A stretch of DNA of 64,000 nt, taken from the NCBI GenBank assembly GCA_017651185.1, contig JAGCDJ010000020.1:62001-126000 (forward strand), written 5' to 3'. Both the position numbers and the translations under genes were made by a program. Shown here in pieces: positions 29,001 to 41,000 of this stretch. The notes under the pieces are model-generated. The model did not search any database and was not told the origin of the DNA. It saw only the letters and a list, made by a program, of their open reading frames with translations. How positions within the stretch are numbered: the stretch's first letter is position 1; every line of letters begins with the position of its first letter. Source of the DNA: Bacteroidales bacterium (GTDB taxonomy: Bacteria > Bacteroidota > Bacteroidia > Bacteroidales > ML635J-15).

Positions 29001-32000
29001 CATCGTCGCGGACGTATACCACGAACGAACATGAATCACTATTGCCTGCATCATCCACAACAACCCACATTACAGTAGTCGTTCCGATTTCAAAGTTTCT
29101 TCCATCGAGTGTTGGAAGGTGTGTTGCTATCAAGTTACCGTGCGAATCGTAGAGGTTGCAATATATGCCACCATCTGGAATTCCAACGTTATCACTTGCT
29201 GTAATGTCCCAGTTGTTTGTCACATGAGTATAATAATCGTAAGGTTCGGTTGTTCCTACTTCCACTGTACTTGGAAGTTGACTGCCGGCTGCTGCGACAA
29301 TGCTTTCACAACTTCTACCATTATGTCCGCCTGGATTATCAGGATCAATCGGAGTGTATGGGTCGATTGACGTAGAGTCGCAACCAATGCAAGGTGGCTG
29401 ATGGTCGGCAACTACTACATAAAAGTCGCAGGTTGATTCGTTGCCAGATACATCGACAACTCTCCATACAACTTGTGTTGTACCTATTGCAAAGTGCTGT
29501 CCATCGAGTGTTGTACTATCTGTAGGTGCAACAAATTCACCATTGAGGTAAAGTCTGCACATTATTGAATCAACGCCTACGTTGTCGCTTGCTGTGATGT
29601 CCCAGTTTCCGTCGATGGCGTTGTCATGCTCGTAATAGCTTTCATTTATTGTGGTTTCTACATTAAATGTACCACCATTGCCACTTACGCCTGCTGTACC
29701 ACCCATCGCCTCGACTATGCTTTCGCAACTTATGCCATTGACTGTCGGGTCATTCGGGTCTGGGTCTGTACCAATAACAGGATCTTCGTTATCTACAACT
29801 GTAACTGTAAACGAGCATGAGTCAGCGTTGTTGGCAGCATCGTAGACGAACCATACTACCGTTGTTACGCCAAGTGGGAAGGTTACACCGTCAAGAGTAT
29901 TTTCACCATTACCTATAACTGTATATGTTGTTCCTCTGCGGAGTTCATATACCGTACTTATTACGCCAACGTTATCCGTTGCTGTAATGTTCCAACCAGA
30001 TCCATGGTGAGTATAAGTATTCGTTCCTGGGTCGGTATCGACTGTAACGTTGCCAGTATTTAGTGTTATGTCATCGCAATCGATGCCATCAACTGCAGGG
30101 GTATTCGGGTCATCGCAGCCGATGCACGGATCCTCGTTGTCGACTACGGTTACAACAAACGAGCACGAGTCTGCATTGCCAGCAGCATCGTATACAAACC
30201 ATACTACCGTTGTTTCGCCAAGCTGGAAGTTTGCTCCAACAAGACTATTAACACCGCGACTTAGCACTGTATTTCCTCTACGTAGTTCATATTCAATGCT
30301 TACCACACCAACGTTGTCCGTTGCATTGATATCCCAATCAGTAGTTCTGTGAACATAGTTATTAGCGCCTGGCTCGGTGCTAACCGTTACATTGCCAGTA
30401 CCCATTGTTATGTCGTCACAGCTTATGCCTTCATAAGTCGGGTCATTCGGGTCGTCGCAACCGATGCACGGATCTTCGTCGTCGACTACTGTAACGGTGA
30501 ACGAACATGAGTCAGCATTATTAGCATCGTCGTAGACGAACCACACTACAGTTGTCACACCGAGTGGGAAGGTTACTCCATTGAGAGTATTAGAACCACC
30601 ACCAATAACGGTATAAGTATTTCCTTCGCGGAGTTCATATTCCCTACGGACTACACCAACGTTATCCGTAGCATCTATGTCCCAGTCGGTACCGCTATGG
30701 GTATATGTGTTTGCTCCTGTATCGGTGTTAACCGTTACGTTGCCAGTATTAAGAGTCACATCATCGCAACTAGGAGTGTCGCCACCACCGATGATTGGAT
30801 CCTCGGTATCAATTACCGTAACCATGAACGAACACGAGTCGGCGTTGCCTGCTGCATCGTAGACAAACCATACTACCGTTGTTTCGCCTAGCGGGAAGAT
30901 TGCACCCTCAAGTGAGTCGGAACCTCTTGCTATAACAACATTTGTTGCACCTCTGCGGAGTTCGTATTCATAACGGACTACTCCGACATTGTCGGTTGCA
31001 GTAATATCCCAACTGCTATCGCCATGAGTATATGTATTAACACCTTGATTGGTAGTAACAGTAACGCTACCTGTATTCATGGTTATGTCGGCGCAGCTAA
31101 TGCCCTCATAGGTCGGGTCGTTCGGGTCGTCGCAGCCGATGCACGGGTCTTCGTCGTCAATTACGGTGACGGTGAAAGAGCACGAGTCGGCATTGCCTGC
31201 GGCATCGTAGACGAACCATACCACAGTCGTAACGTCAAGCGGGAAGGTCACGCCGTCGAGACTGTTCTCACCGTTGCCGATTGCGGTGTAGGATGTTCCT
31301 GCGCGAAGCTCGTATGCATAGCGCACTACTCCAACGTTGTCCGTCGCGTTGATGTCCCAGCCAGTACCGCTGTGGGTGTAGGTATTGGTGCCGACTGCTG
31401 TGTTGACTGTTACATCGCCAGTTCCCATTGTTATGTCGTTACAGCTTATGCCATCGTAGGTCGGGTCGTTCGGGTCGTCACAGCCGATGCACGGGTTTTC
31501 GTCATCTATTACGGTGACGGTGAAGGAGCATGAGTCGGCGTTGCCCGCTGCATCGTAGACAATCCATACTACTGTCGTTACTCCCAATTGGAAGGTTACA
31601 CCGCTGAGAGAGTTGAGACCTGAACCGATGGTGTTGTATGTGTTTCCTTCGCGCAGTATGTATTCCTGGCGTACCACGCCTACGTTGTCAGTTGCGTTTA
31701 TGTCCCAGCCAGGGCCGCTATGGGTATAGGTATTGGTTCCGGCTGCTGTGTTGACTGTTACATCGCCTGTACCCATTGTTATGTCGTTACAGCTGATGCC
31801 ATCGTAGGTCGGGTCGTTCGGGTCGTCGCAGCCGATGCACGGATCTTCGTCATCGATTACGGTGACGGTGAAAGAGCAAGAGTCAGCGTTGCCCGCTGCA
31901 TCGTAGACGAACCATACTACTGTCGTTACTCCAAGCGGGAAGGTTACACCGCTGAGAGAGTTGAGACCAGTACCGATGGTGGTATATGTTGTTCCTTCGC

Positions 32001-35000
32001 GCAGTACATATTCCTGGCGTACCACGCCTACGTTGTCCGTTGCGTTGATGTCCCAACCAGTACCGCTGTGGGTGTAGGTGTTTTCCCCAGCAGGATAGGT
32101 GTTGACCGTTACATCGCCTGTTCCCATTGTTATGTCGTCACAGCTGATGCCTTCATACGTTGGGTTATTCGGGTCGTCGCAGCCAATGCATGGGTCTTCG
32201 TCGTCTGTAATGGTAACAAAGAAGTCACATACAGTGATGTTGTTAGAATAGTCAATTGCTGTCCATATTACACGAGTCGTTCCTATGTTAAAGTTCTGAC
32301 CATTCAAAGTAGTATTAGGTTCTACAAGTACCGAAGGAATAGCACAGTCAACATTTTCCAATTCGTACGTAAGCGACATTACTGCAACATTATCAGTTGC
32401 CGTAACATCCCACGAATAGTCGTTATGATGATAATAACTGAGATGTTCACTTGTATGTTCCGAAAGAGTACGTTGCGCATTGTTTGCTATTTCATCGCAA
32501 TTTACGGAAGGTGCCTCGTGGTCGGCAACCGACACATGGAATACACAGGTGGTATCGTTTCCAAACCTATCAATTACAGTCCAAGTAACAGTTGTAAGAC
32601 CAATGTTGAATATCTGTCCCTCAAGGTCATCAACTGGGTCGTTTACAACCGTCGTACTTCCCGATACAGTGTAATAAATTACCAAACCATCAGTTCCTGT
32701 GTTATCATTTACAGTAATATTCCAGTTTGCCGTCCAGTTCGGTGTATTTGTCGGGTCGTTAGGATCAGTTGGTTGAGTTTCATTATTATGGTGTATGTAG
32801 TATTCAAGACCTTCCGAACAATCTCTAGTCTGGCTTTCAAGTGTAGAACAACTTATGCCATTGTCAGGATTCATCGGGTCCGGATCGGTCGGATCGCAAC
32901 CAATGCAAGGTGGCTGGTCATCGGTAACAGTTACCGTAAACGTACACTCGTCACTATTTCCTGCATCATCATATACTGTCCATGTTACCGTAGTGGTTCC
33001 AAGTCCGAATACCTGTCCATCGAGGGTAGTATTTGGTGTTGTCAATGTAGTATTTGCATTTCCAGTTACATCGTAGGTAATGCTTGCCACATGAACATTA
33101 TCGGTAGCAGTTACATCCCAATCAGTACCATGATGTGTATAAGTGCTTTGATCTCTATCAGTACTATATGAAAGTGCTAATGAAGTTCCTGCAAAAGATA
33201 CACAACTTATACCTTCGTTTTCCGGTGTATTCGGGTCGGGGTCACAACCGATGCAAGGATCTTCATGGTCTTCAACATTAACGACGAACGAACATTCGAC
33301 AACATGAACTCCATCGGATACATACCAGGTAACCGTTGTTTCGCCAAGACCAAATACCTGTCCGTTGAGAGTTGTATTTGGAGCTGTTAAAGTTGTGTTT
33401 GGATTACCAGATACGTCATAAGTAATGCTAACAACATGAACATTATCGCTTGCGGTTACATTCCAATCATTATTGTCGTGCGTATATGTATTCTCATGCA
33501 AATCTGTATTAACAGTCACATTACCTGTGTTAGAAGTAATACTTTCACAACTAATGCCTTGAGTTGGATCAAATGGATCTACGTTTGTCGAATCGCAACC
33601 AATGCAAGGTTCTTCGTCGTCAATGACCGTTATTGTAAATGTACATGAATTATCATTGCCACACATATCAAATATTGTATATTCAACTGTTGTAATACCA
33701 ACAGGATATGTTGCACTTGCATTTACATCATTTGTATAGTCATTTGTGTAATAGTCGATTGCGCAGTTATCGGACATGCCTGTTGGCAACGGCACTGTAA
33801 CAGCAGCATCATCGGCATGCAAATCGGTATTGACTTCAATATTCGTCGGGCAAGAAATTGTTGGTTGTTCGGTATCTACCGTTGAGAATGTAATAGAATT
33901 GGTCGCCTCACAACCATAATTGTCGGTTACCGTCAAAGTAATATCATATTCGTGGCATCTGCCATCGCTTGTGATTGTTGCCTGGTCGGTACTACCAGTA
34001 ACAGCAGTTGCACCTGCCCAAGTATAAGTGTACGGCAAAGTTGCTCCTGTCACAGTCGAACCAAACTCGTAGTTGCTACCCGAAGCATACGGACATGCAT
34101 TGTTTGTTGGTGTGGATATAGAAGCCACGGTCAATGCATCAGGCACTATTACAGGAATCTCAACTTGGTTCGAATGAGAACATCCATCAGTAACAGTTAC
34201 TATAACGCCTTGTGTTGCGGTTATTTGCGTTCCAGCAGCTAGATTCTGGGTAATTGACAATGTTGCAGTAGTACAGCCATCGTCTACTGTTACCTGACCG
34301 CTCAAATCTGGAACCTGATATTTACAACCGCTAACTGGCGTTGCAGGATAATCTGATACATTTGCAACAATTGTCGGGGTCGTAACATCTGCCACAGTTA
34401 TATCCTTAGTTGCTATGTTAGACAGACAGTTGTTAGCATCTTCGACCTGCAACTGCAAGGTGTATGTCTGCGAACAACCTGCATTCGGCACTGCTACGGT
34501 TGCTGTTACCGAAGTAGCGGTTGTATTGCTTATCGGGTTGGCAGTTGTAACTTCGAAATCGCCATCGTTAGTCCAAGTATAAGTATAATTAGGTGTGGTT
34601 TCAGTTGTAATGGAAGCGGTTACTTCATCAAAACTACCTAGTGTCGGACACAAGGTTTCGACATCGCCGATAGAAACAACTGGATTTGGATTTGCAGTTA
34701 TCGAAACAGAGTTTGTAGCCGTACAGTTCTTCGAGTCAGTAACGGTAACATTGTAGGTTCCGCCTAGGAGATTTTCAATCTGTACCCTCGTGCTGTCGGT
34801 TGACCATGAGTTGGTACTTGTATTCCATGCGTATTCGTAATCTGCTACGCCGCCATCGGGAACTGCAGTTGCCATACCGATGTTTCCTGTTACACACGAC
34901 TGGTGGTTGGCAGTTATGTCAACTGTCAGTTCGGGATATACTGTTATTGTTCCTGTTATTACAGGGGTTTCACAAGGTGTCAGTGCGCCTTCGGCAGTAA

Positions 35001-38000
35001 CGCTGTACCTGTAAGTTCCTGCGACTACCTTGGTTAGGTCGGTAGTTTCGGTTATTGTAACCGGGTTGCCAGATGTAATAGTAAACATTCCAGCAGCAGG
35101 TGCTGTTCCTTCCCATGCAAATGTTGCACCGGTTGCTCCGCCACTGTATGATATATTAATAGGTGTAATCGCAGTGTAGAAGCAAACGTTCTGGGTTGTA
35201 TCGGCAGTACCTGTCAAGAACAATGTCGGGTTAACCGTAAGTATGACATCACCCGATACCACGCAACCGTTCTCTGCAGTTACCACATCGGTATATGTGT
35301 AGGTTATCGGAGTTTCGTATGGATCAACTCCAGTCGGTTCTACCGTTAGCGATTCTGTTGTAATGTCGGCTGGAAGTCCTGCGCCAGTTGCCGGTGCTAC
35401 CGACCACGAGTGCGATGCTATCTCCAGTGTGTTGCTGTTCATGATATTCAGCGTTGAAGTAGATGCCGACAAGCAGACCTCGTCAGCTGTTGTACTTACG
35501 TTTATGCTTGGAACCTCGCGTGCGCTGATTACCACTGATGACGTTGCCTCGCATCCATTTGCATCGGTAACGGTAACATTGTAGGTTCCTATTGGTAGAT
35601 TTTCAATCTGTACCCTAGTACTATCAGTTCCCCATGCGTTGGTGCTAGTGTTCCATGCATAGGTATATGGTTCTGCTGGTGCTGCATACGTTACACCGTC
35701 GTGAGGTGTTACCACTGCCATACCTACCGACTGGTCGGTACAGGTCGGAGTTGTATTTGCCGAAGTTATCTCGGCAGTTATATGCAACTGCGACGGCTGG
35801 GTAATTTCAACTGGTTCGGTAACCGTACAATCGTTGCCATCGCGTACATATATATTATAGGTATTGGCATATAGATTTGTAAATGTATGTACAGAATAAT
35901 CTGTTCCTGCAGCATGGCTGGTACTTGAGCCACCGTCCTTGCTGAACTCGTAGTAGTACGGATGCAATGTAGAACCATCACCGTATGGCGTTCCCGAAGT
36001 TACGGAAACCTCAATTTCACCAGTATTGGTACCATTACACAGTACGTTGGTTGGAACTACGCTAATTGTCGGATTAGCATTGGCGACAATATCAATGCTG
36101 TTGGTTGCCGTACAGTTGTTGGCATCGCTAACAGTAACTATATATGTTCCACCTGCAAGTTCAGATATTGTAGCAGTGTTACGTGAATTGTTCCATGCAT
36201 AGATGTAATAAGGATTATGTTCTGCATCCTCGTATGCTGTTCCGCCATTTGGTGTTGCTGTTGCCACACCTATATTGCCAGTTACGCAGGATTCATGGTC
36301 TGCAGTAACGCCAACTGTAAGTTCAGGATGTATAATGATTGTGCCTTCGAAATACGGATCGGAGCACGGATCAATTGCGCCAGTAGTTTCAACCCTATAG
36401 GTATATGTACCTGCAACAGGTGATGCACCTTCGGTTATGGTAACCGTCTTGCTTGTGGTATTGATATTGTAAGCAAGGCAGGTCGCTGCTGGTGCAGGAG
36501 TGCTTGTCCATGTGAATGTCGCACCGCTTGCTCCACCTCCATAGGTGAATACTATCGGGGTGAGTGTCTTCTCGAAACATAGTGTCTGGTCAAGATCGCC
36601 AGAGTCATGGGTCAGGATAACGGTAGGATTTACTGTAAGAACAACATCTCCCGATACGACACAACCGTTATCTGCTGTTACAACATCGGTGTAGGTATAG
36701 GTTACCGGAGTTTCGTATGGGTCAACTCCTGTTGGTTCTACCGTCAGCGATTCGGTTGTAATGTCGGCAGGAAGTCCTGCTCCCGTTGTCGGTGCTACCG
36801 ACCACGAGTGCGATGCTATCGCCAGGGTGTTGCTGTTCATGATATTCAGAGTCGAAGTAGATGCCGACAAGCAGACCGCATCAGCAGTTGTACTTACGTT
36901 GATGCTCGGAACTTCGCGTTCTGTAATTTCCACCGAAGCTGTTGCTGTACAATAGTTAGCATCAGTAACGGTAACCCTGTATGTATTTGCCGGAAGGTTG
37001 GCAATAGTGTTGCGCGTGCTGTCGACCGTCCATGCATCATCGGTAGTGTTCCATGCATAGGTATAGTATGGTGCTGTTGCCGCTGGGGTTCCATCTCTCG
37101 GCGTTGCAATAGCCGAACCTACCGACTGGTCGGTACAGGTCGGAATAACATCGGTTGGATTAATTGCAACTGTCAGAAGCGGAGGCTGGCTAACATCAAC
37201 GGTTGTAGATACCGTACAATCGTTGCCATCGCGTACATATATATTATAGGTAAGGGTTGTATTGCCTTCGGTTGTAATTCCAGAGAACGTATGCTGCTCG
37301 TAATCGTTGCCAGAAGAATGTTCATAACTTGAACCTCCATCCTTACTGAAGTCATAATAATACGGATGTGCTAGCGAACCATCACCATACGGATCGCTTT
37401 CGGAAGGATTTGTAACTTCCACAGTAATGGTTCCGGTATTTCCACCGTTACACAATACATCGGTATGGGTTACAGAAATTGTCGGGTTGGTATTGGCGAC
37501 AATAACAATGCTGTTGGTTGCCGTACAAGTGTTGGCATCGGTAACTGTGACAGTATATGTTCCGCCGGCAAGTCCATCTATTGTAGCAGTGTTACGTGAA
37601 TTGTTCCATGCATAGATGTAATAAGGATTATGTTCTGCATCCTCGTATGCTGTTCCGCCATTTGGTGTTGCTGTTGCCTCTCCAATATTGCCAGTTACGC
37701 AGGAGTGATGGTCGGCAGTAACGCCAACTGTGAGTTCCGGGTGTATGATAATTGTGCCCTCGTAGTACGGATTGGTACAAGGATCGAGTGCGCCAGTTGT
37801 TACGACCCTATAGGTATAAGTGCCTGCAACCGGTGCTGCGCCTTCGGTTATGGTAACCGTCTTGCTTGTAGTGTTGATATTGTAAGCCAGGCAAGTCGCT
37901 GCTGGTGCAGGAGTGCTTGTCCATGTGAATGTCGCACCGCTTGCTCCACCGCCGTAGGTAAATACTATCGGGGTAAGTGTCTTTTCGAAGCAGAGAGTCT

Positions 38001-41000
38001 GGTCCTTATCACCTGACGTTAGTTCGAGTGTTACTTCGGGATTTACTGTAAGAACGACATCACTAGAAACCACACATTCGTTTTCAGCAGTGATAGTTAC
38101 CGTATATGTTACAGTGTATGGTGTTGTACCTGTAGCATCTGGTTCAACAGTAATCGATGCTGTATTTGTGACGCCAGGCATTCCCGAATGCTCGCTTGGC
38201 GATGCCGACCACGAGTAAGATGCAACATCTGCAGGATTATTTGCATCAAGGGTTACGGTAAGTTCTGTAGAAGTGCTGGTCTGGCACTTTGTGAGACCAT
38301 TGTCGTCGATAGTGTAAACAGGGACATCGCGCGGAGTTATTTCAACTGTAGCCGTTGCAGTACAATTGTTTGCATCGGTAACTGTAACCCTATAGGTGTT
38401 TGCCGGAAGGTTTGCAATAGTGTTGCGCGTGCTGTCGACCGTCCATGCATCGTCGGTAGTGTTCCATGCGTAGGTATAGTATGGCGCGGTTGCCGCAGGA
38501 GTTCCATTCCATGCAGTTACCGTTGCTGCACCAACCGACTGGTTGAGACAGGTAGGTGTGGTGTTTGCAGAAGTTATTTCAGCTTCGACATGTGTTGGCG
38601 GTTCTGCTATGGTAACTCCGCCTGCAATGGTATCGATACATTGATGTGCATCCCTGATAATTGCAGCGTAAGTACCAGCAACAAGATTCTCGAATGAGAA
38701 CCTAGTCTTGTCTGCATCGGGGGGAACCACATAATGCGCACCACCGTCGAGACTGAACTCGTAGTAGTACGGGTTGGCAGTAGAACCGTCGCCGTAAGGA
38801 GTACCACCAGATGCCAGCAATGTGAACGAACCAGTGTTATCGCCGTGGCAAAGCACATCAACAACTGGCACAACCACATCGACATGCGGTGCTTCATAAA
38901 CATTAACCACAACATCGTAGGTTGCCGGACAGTTGTAGGTTATACCTTCTACGGTACGCGTATCCATGATATACAATGTATAGGTAGTAGTTGTCAGCGG
39001 ACTTACAGTGAGCGTACTTCCCGTCTCGGAAGAGGTATAGTAGTTGATACCATCCCAACTGTAGGTTATAGTGCCCACACCTGTTGCCGAAGGCGTGAAT
39101 GTAAGTTCTGTTCCCGGACAAACCGGACCAGCAGGCTCACCACTGACGGTAATATCGCTCGGCATCGGAAGAACTGTTACAAGTTTGCTAGCACTCGAAT
39201 AACAGTTAAGTATTTCTGTTCCGCTACCCGACGATGCAGGAATTTCGTGCGGAGTTGTAACATTTAGAGTATATGTAGTCGGCACTGTTGGTTCCACTGT
39301 CCAGTCGGCGCATGTAGTATCAGCAGCCCAACTTTCGGCAGAGCAACTCGGACCGCCGCCAACCCAAGCAAACGACGACTCCTGATTTGACCTCGGATGC
39401 AATGTAATTTCACCGCCCTCGCAGATGGTTGTTATAGGAGGTGTTATGGTTATATTCGGCAATGGGTAAATTGGGATTCTCTTTTCATTGTAGCAACCAC
39501 CGTTTACTTCTGAAGTAGTGTATCTTATGACGATTTCATCGTGCACAGCCCCAGTTACATGATAACCATTTTCATCGTCGCCGGTAATAGTAGCGGTGAA
39601 TGGCGGTTCAACATTTCCATTCTCCGAATGTATCGACCATGTTCCGGGCGTAGGGCTGGTAGGCGTTATTTCAAGGTCAATGACACCGCCCTCGCAGATG
39701 GCATTTGTACCGCCAAACGTTATCTCCGGTATTCGCGTTACGGTAATTTCGTAGGGGTCGGACATTGAGAAACAGTAATCGCTACGAAGGCCTGTAATAG
39801 AACCTGCAACTATAATCCTGTAATAATAGTGAGTATATGTAGGTGCTGTAGACGAAGGAATTTCTGTTATGTTTATGCTCGAATAATTTTCGTACTCGTC
39901 ATCGCTGTCGCCATATTCGATGTCATCAACATTTGTTTCGGCAATGAGAAGCGAATCGTTGCCATGTATGATATATCCGGAACCGCCTTCCCAAACCACA
40001 GTATCCCATATAATTTCGGAATTAGGGTTATTCAAGTCGCTGTTCATACCACGCAGCCACAAGTAATACGGCGTTTCATACCTCGACATTGTACCTTCGT
40101 CGATATTTGCCTGCAACTGCAACTGCTGACCGGCACAAACATTGACAGAACTGAAGATTTCGTTACCACCGTCGATACGAGTCAACGACGAAGCTGGCAG
40201 ACAAGCACGAACCTCGATGTCATCAAGCACAAAGTCGTTACCTTGATTTGTAGGCGAATTATTTGTTATTCTGTACCAGAGTTTTCTTGTTCCTAACGGT
40301 ACAGTTGGCAACTCAAGCTGATAGTAATGCCATTCGTTTGCATCAGAGACACACCCATGCATAGTCATCGGTGGCACTGGTCCCGTAGTGGTAGACGCAA
40401 GCAACTCCCCTATCGAATTGTTGTTATCTGTATAGAATCCAACAGTAAGGTTAGGATAGTTACCATCAGTATAATCAGGAGGAGTTCCCTCGCAATAATA
40501 CTGGTTATTGGTATTTGCCACCCAGAACGAAACCAAAAGTTTGTCAACGCCATCGCAGTCAAGCGGAATAGTATCCTGATAGAAAATTCCAGGTTGTCTT
40601 GCTGCATCGACATTGAACAAATAACCTTTATCTATATTGCCCGGATATGTATGGTCGTCAATGTAATTAAAATACTTCCACTGATCGCAACCATTCCTTC
40701 TTATAGTATAATAACCATAATTATTATCACTTTGAGTCAATCCATTATTCTGAAAAACATAATTACACTTGCTTTCAGGCAAACCGGAAGTAGCATAGAT
40801 TCCTGATGAATGAAAAGTAAAATGATTATTATCACCTTCAAACCGTTCGAAGGCAATCACCTTTCCAGTGCTATAGCAGTCGTCTGGTTTTGGAGAACAA
40901 TAAACATGGAACTTAAAACCGTCACATGTTTCATATCCATCCGAACTACCGTCATCAGTATGGAAAACTATGGTAAGAGAACCTGTCTTCGACTGAACCC

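Noticed and set aside
30114..32200. Regular repeats considered as CRISPR or satellite DNA
   Set aside because: Units of about 348 bp stay in frame and encode HYR domains; no short direct repeats with unique spacers and no cas genes.
31720..33171. 483-codon plus-strand frame opposite the giant gene
   Set aside because: Antisense to the repetitive HYR region; its apparent repeats are the complement of the real ones.
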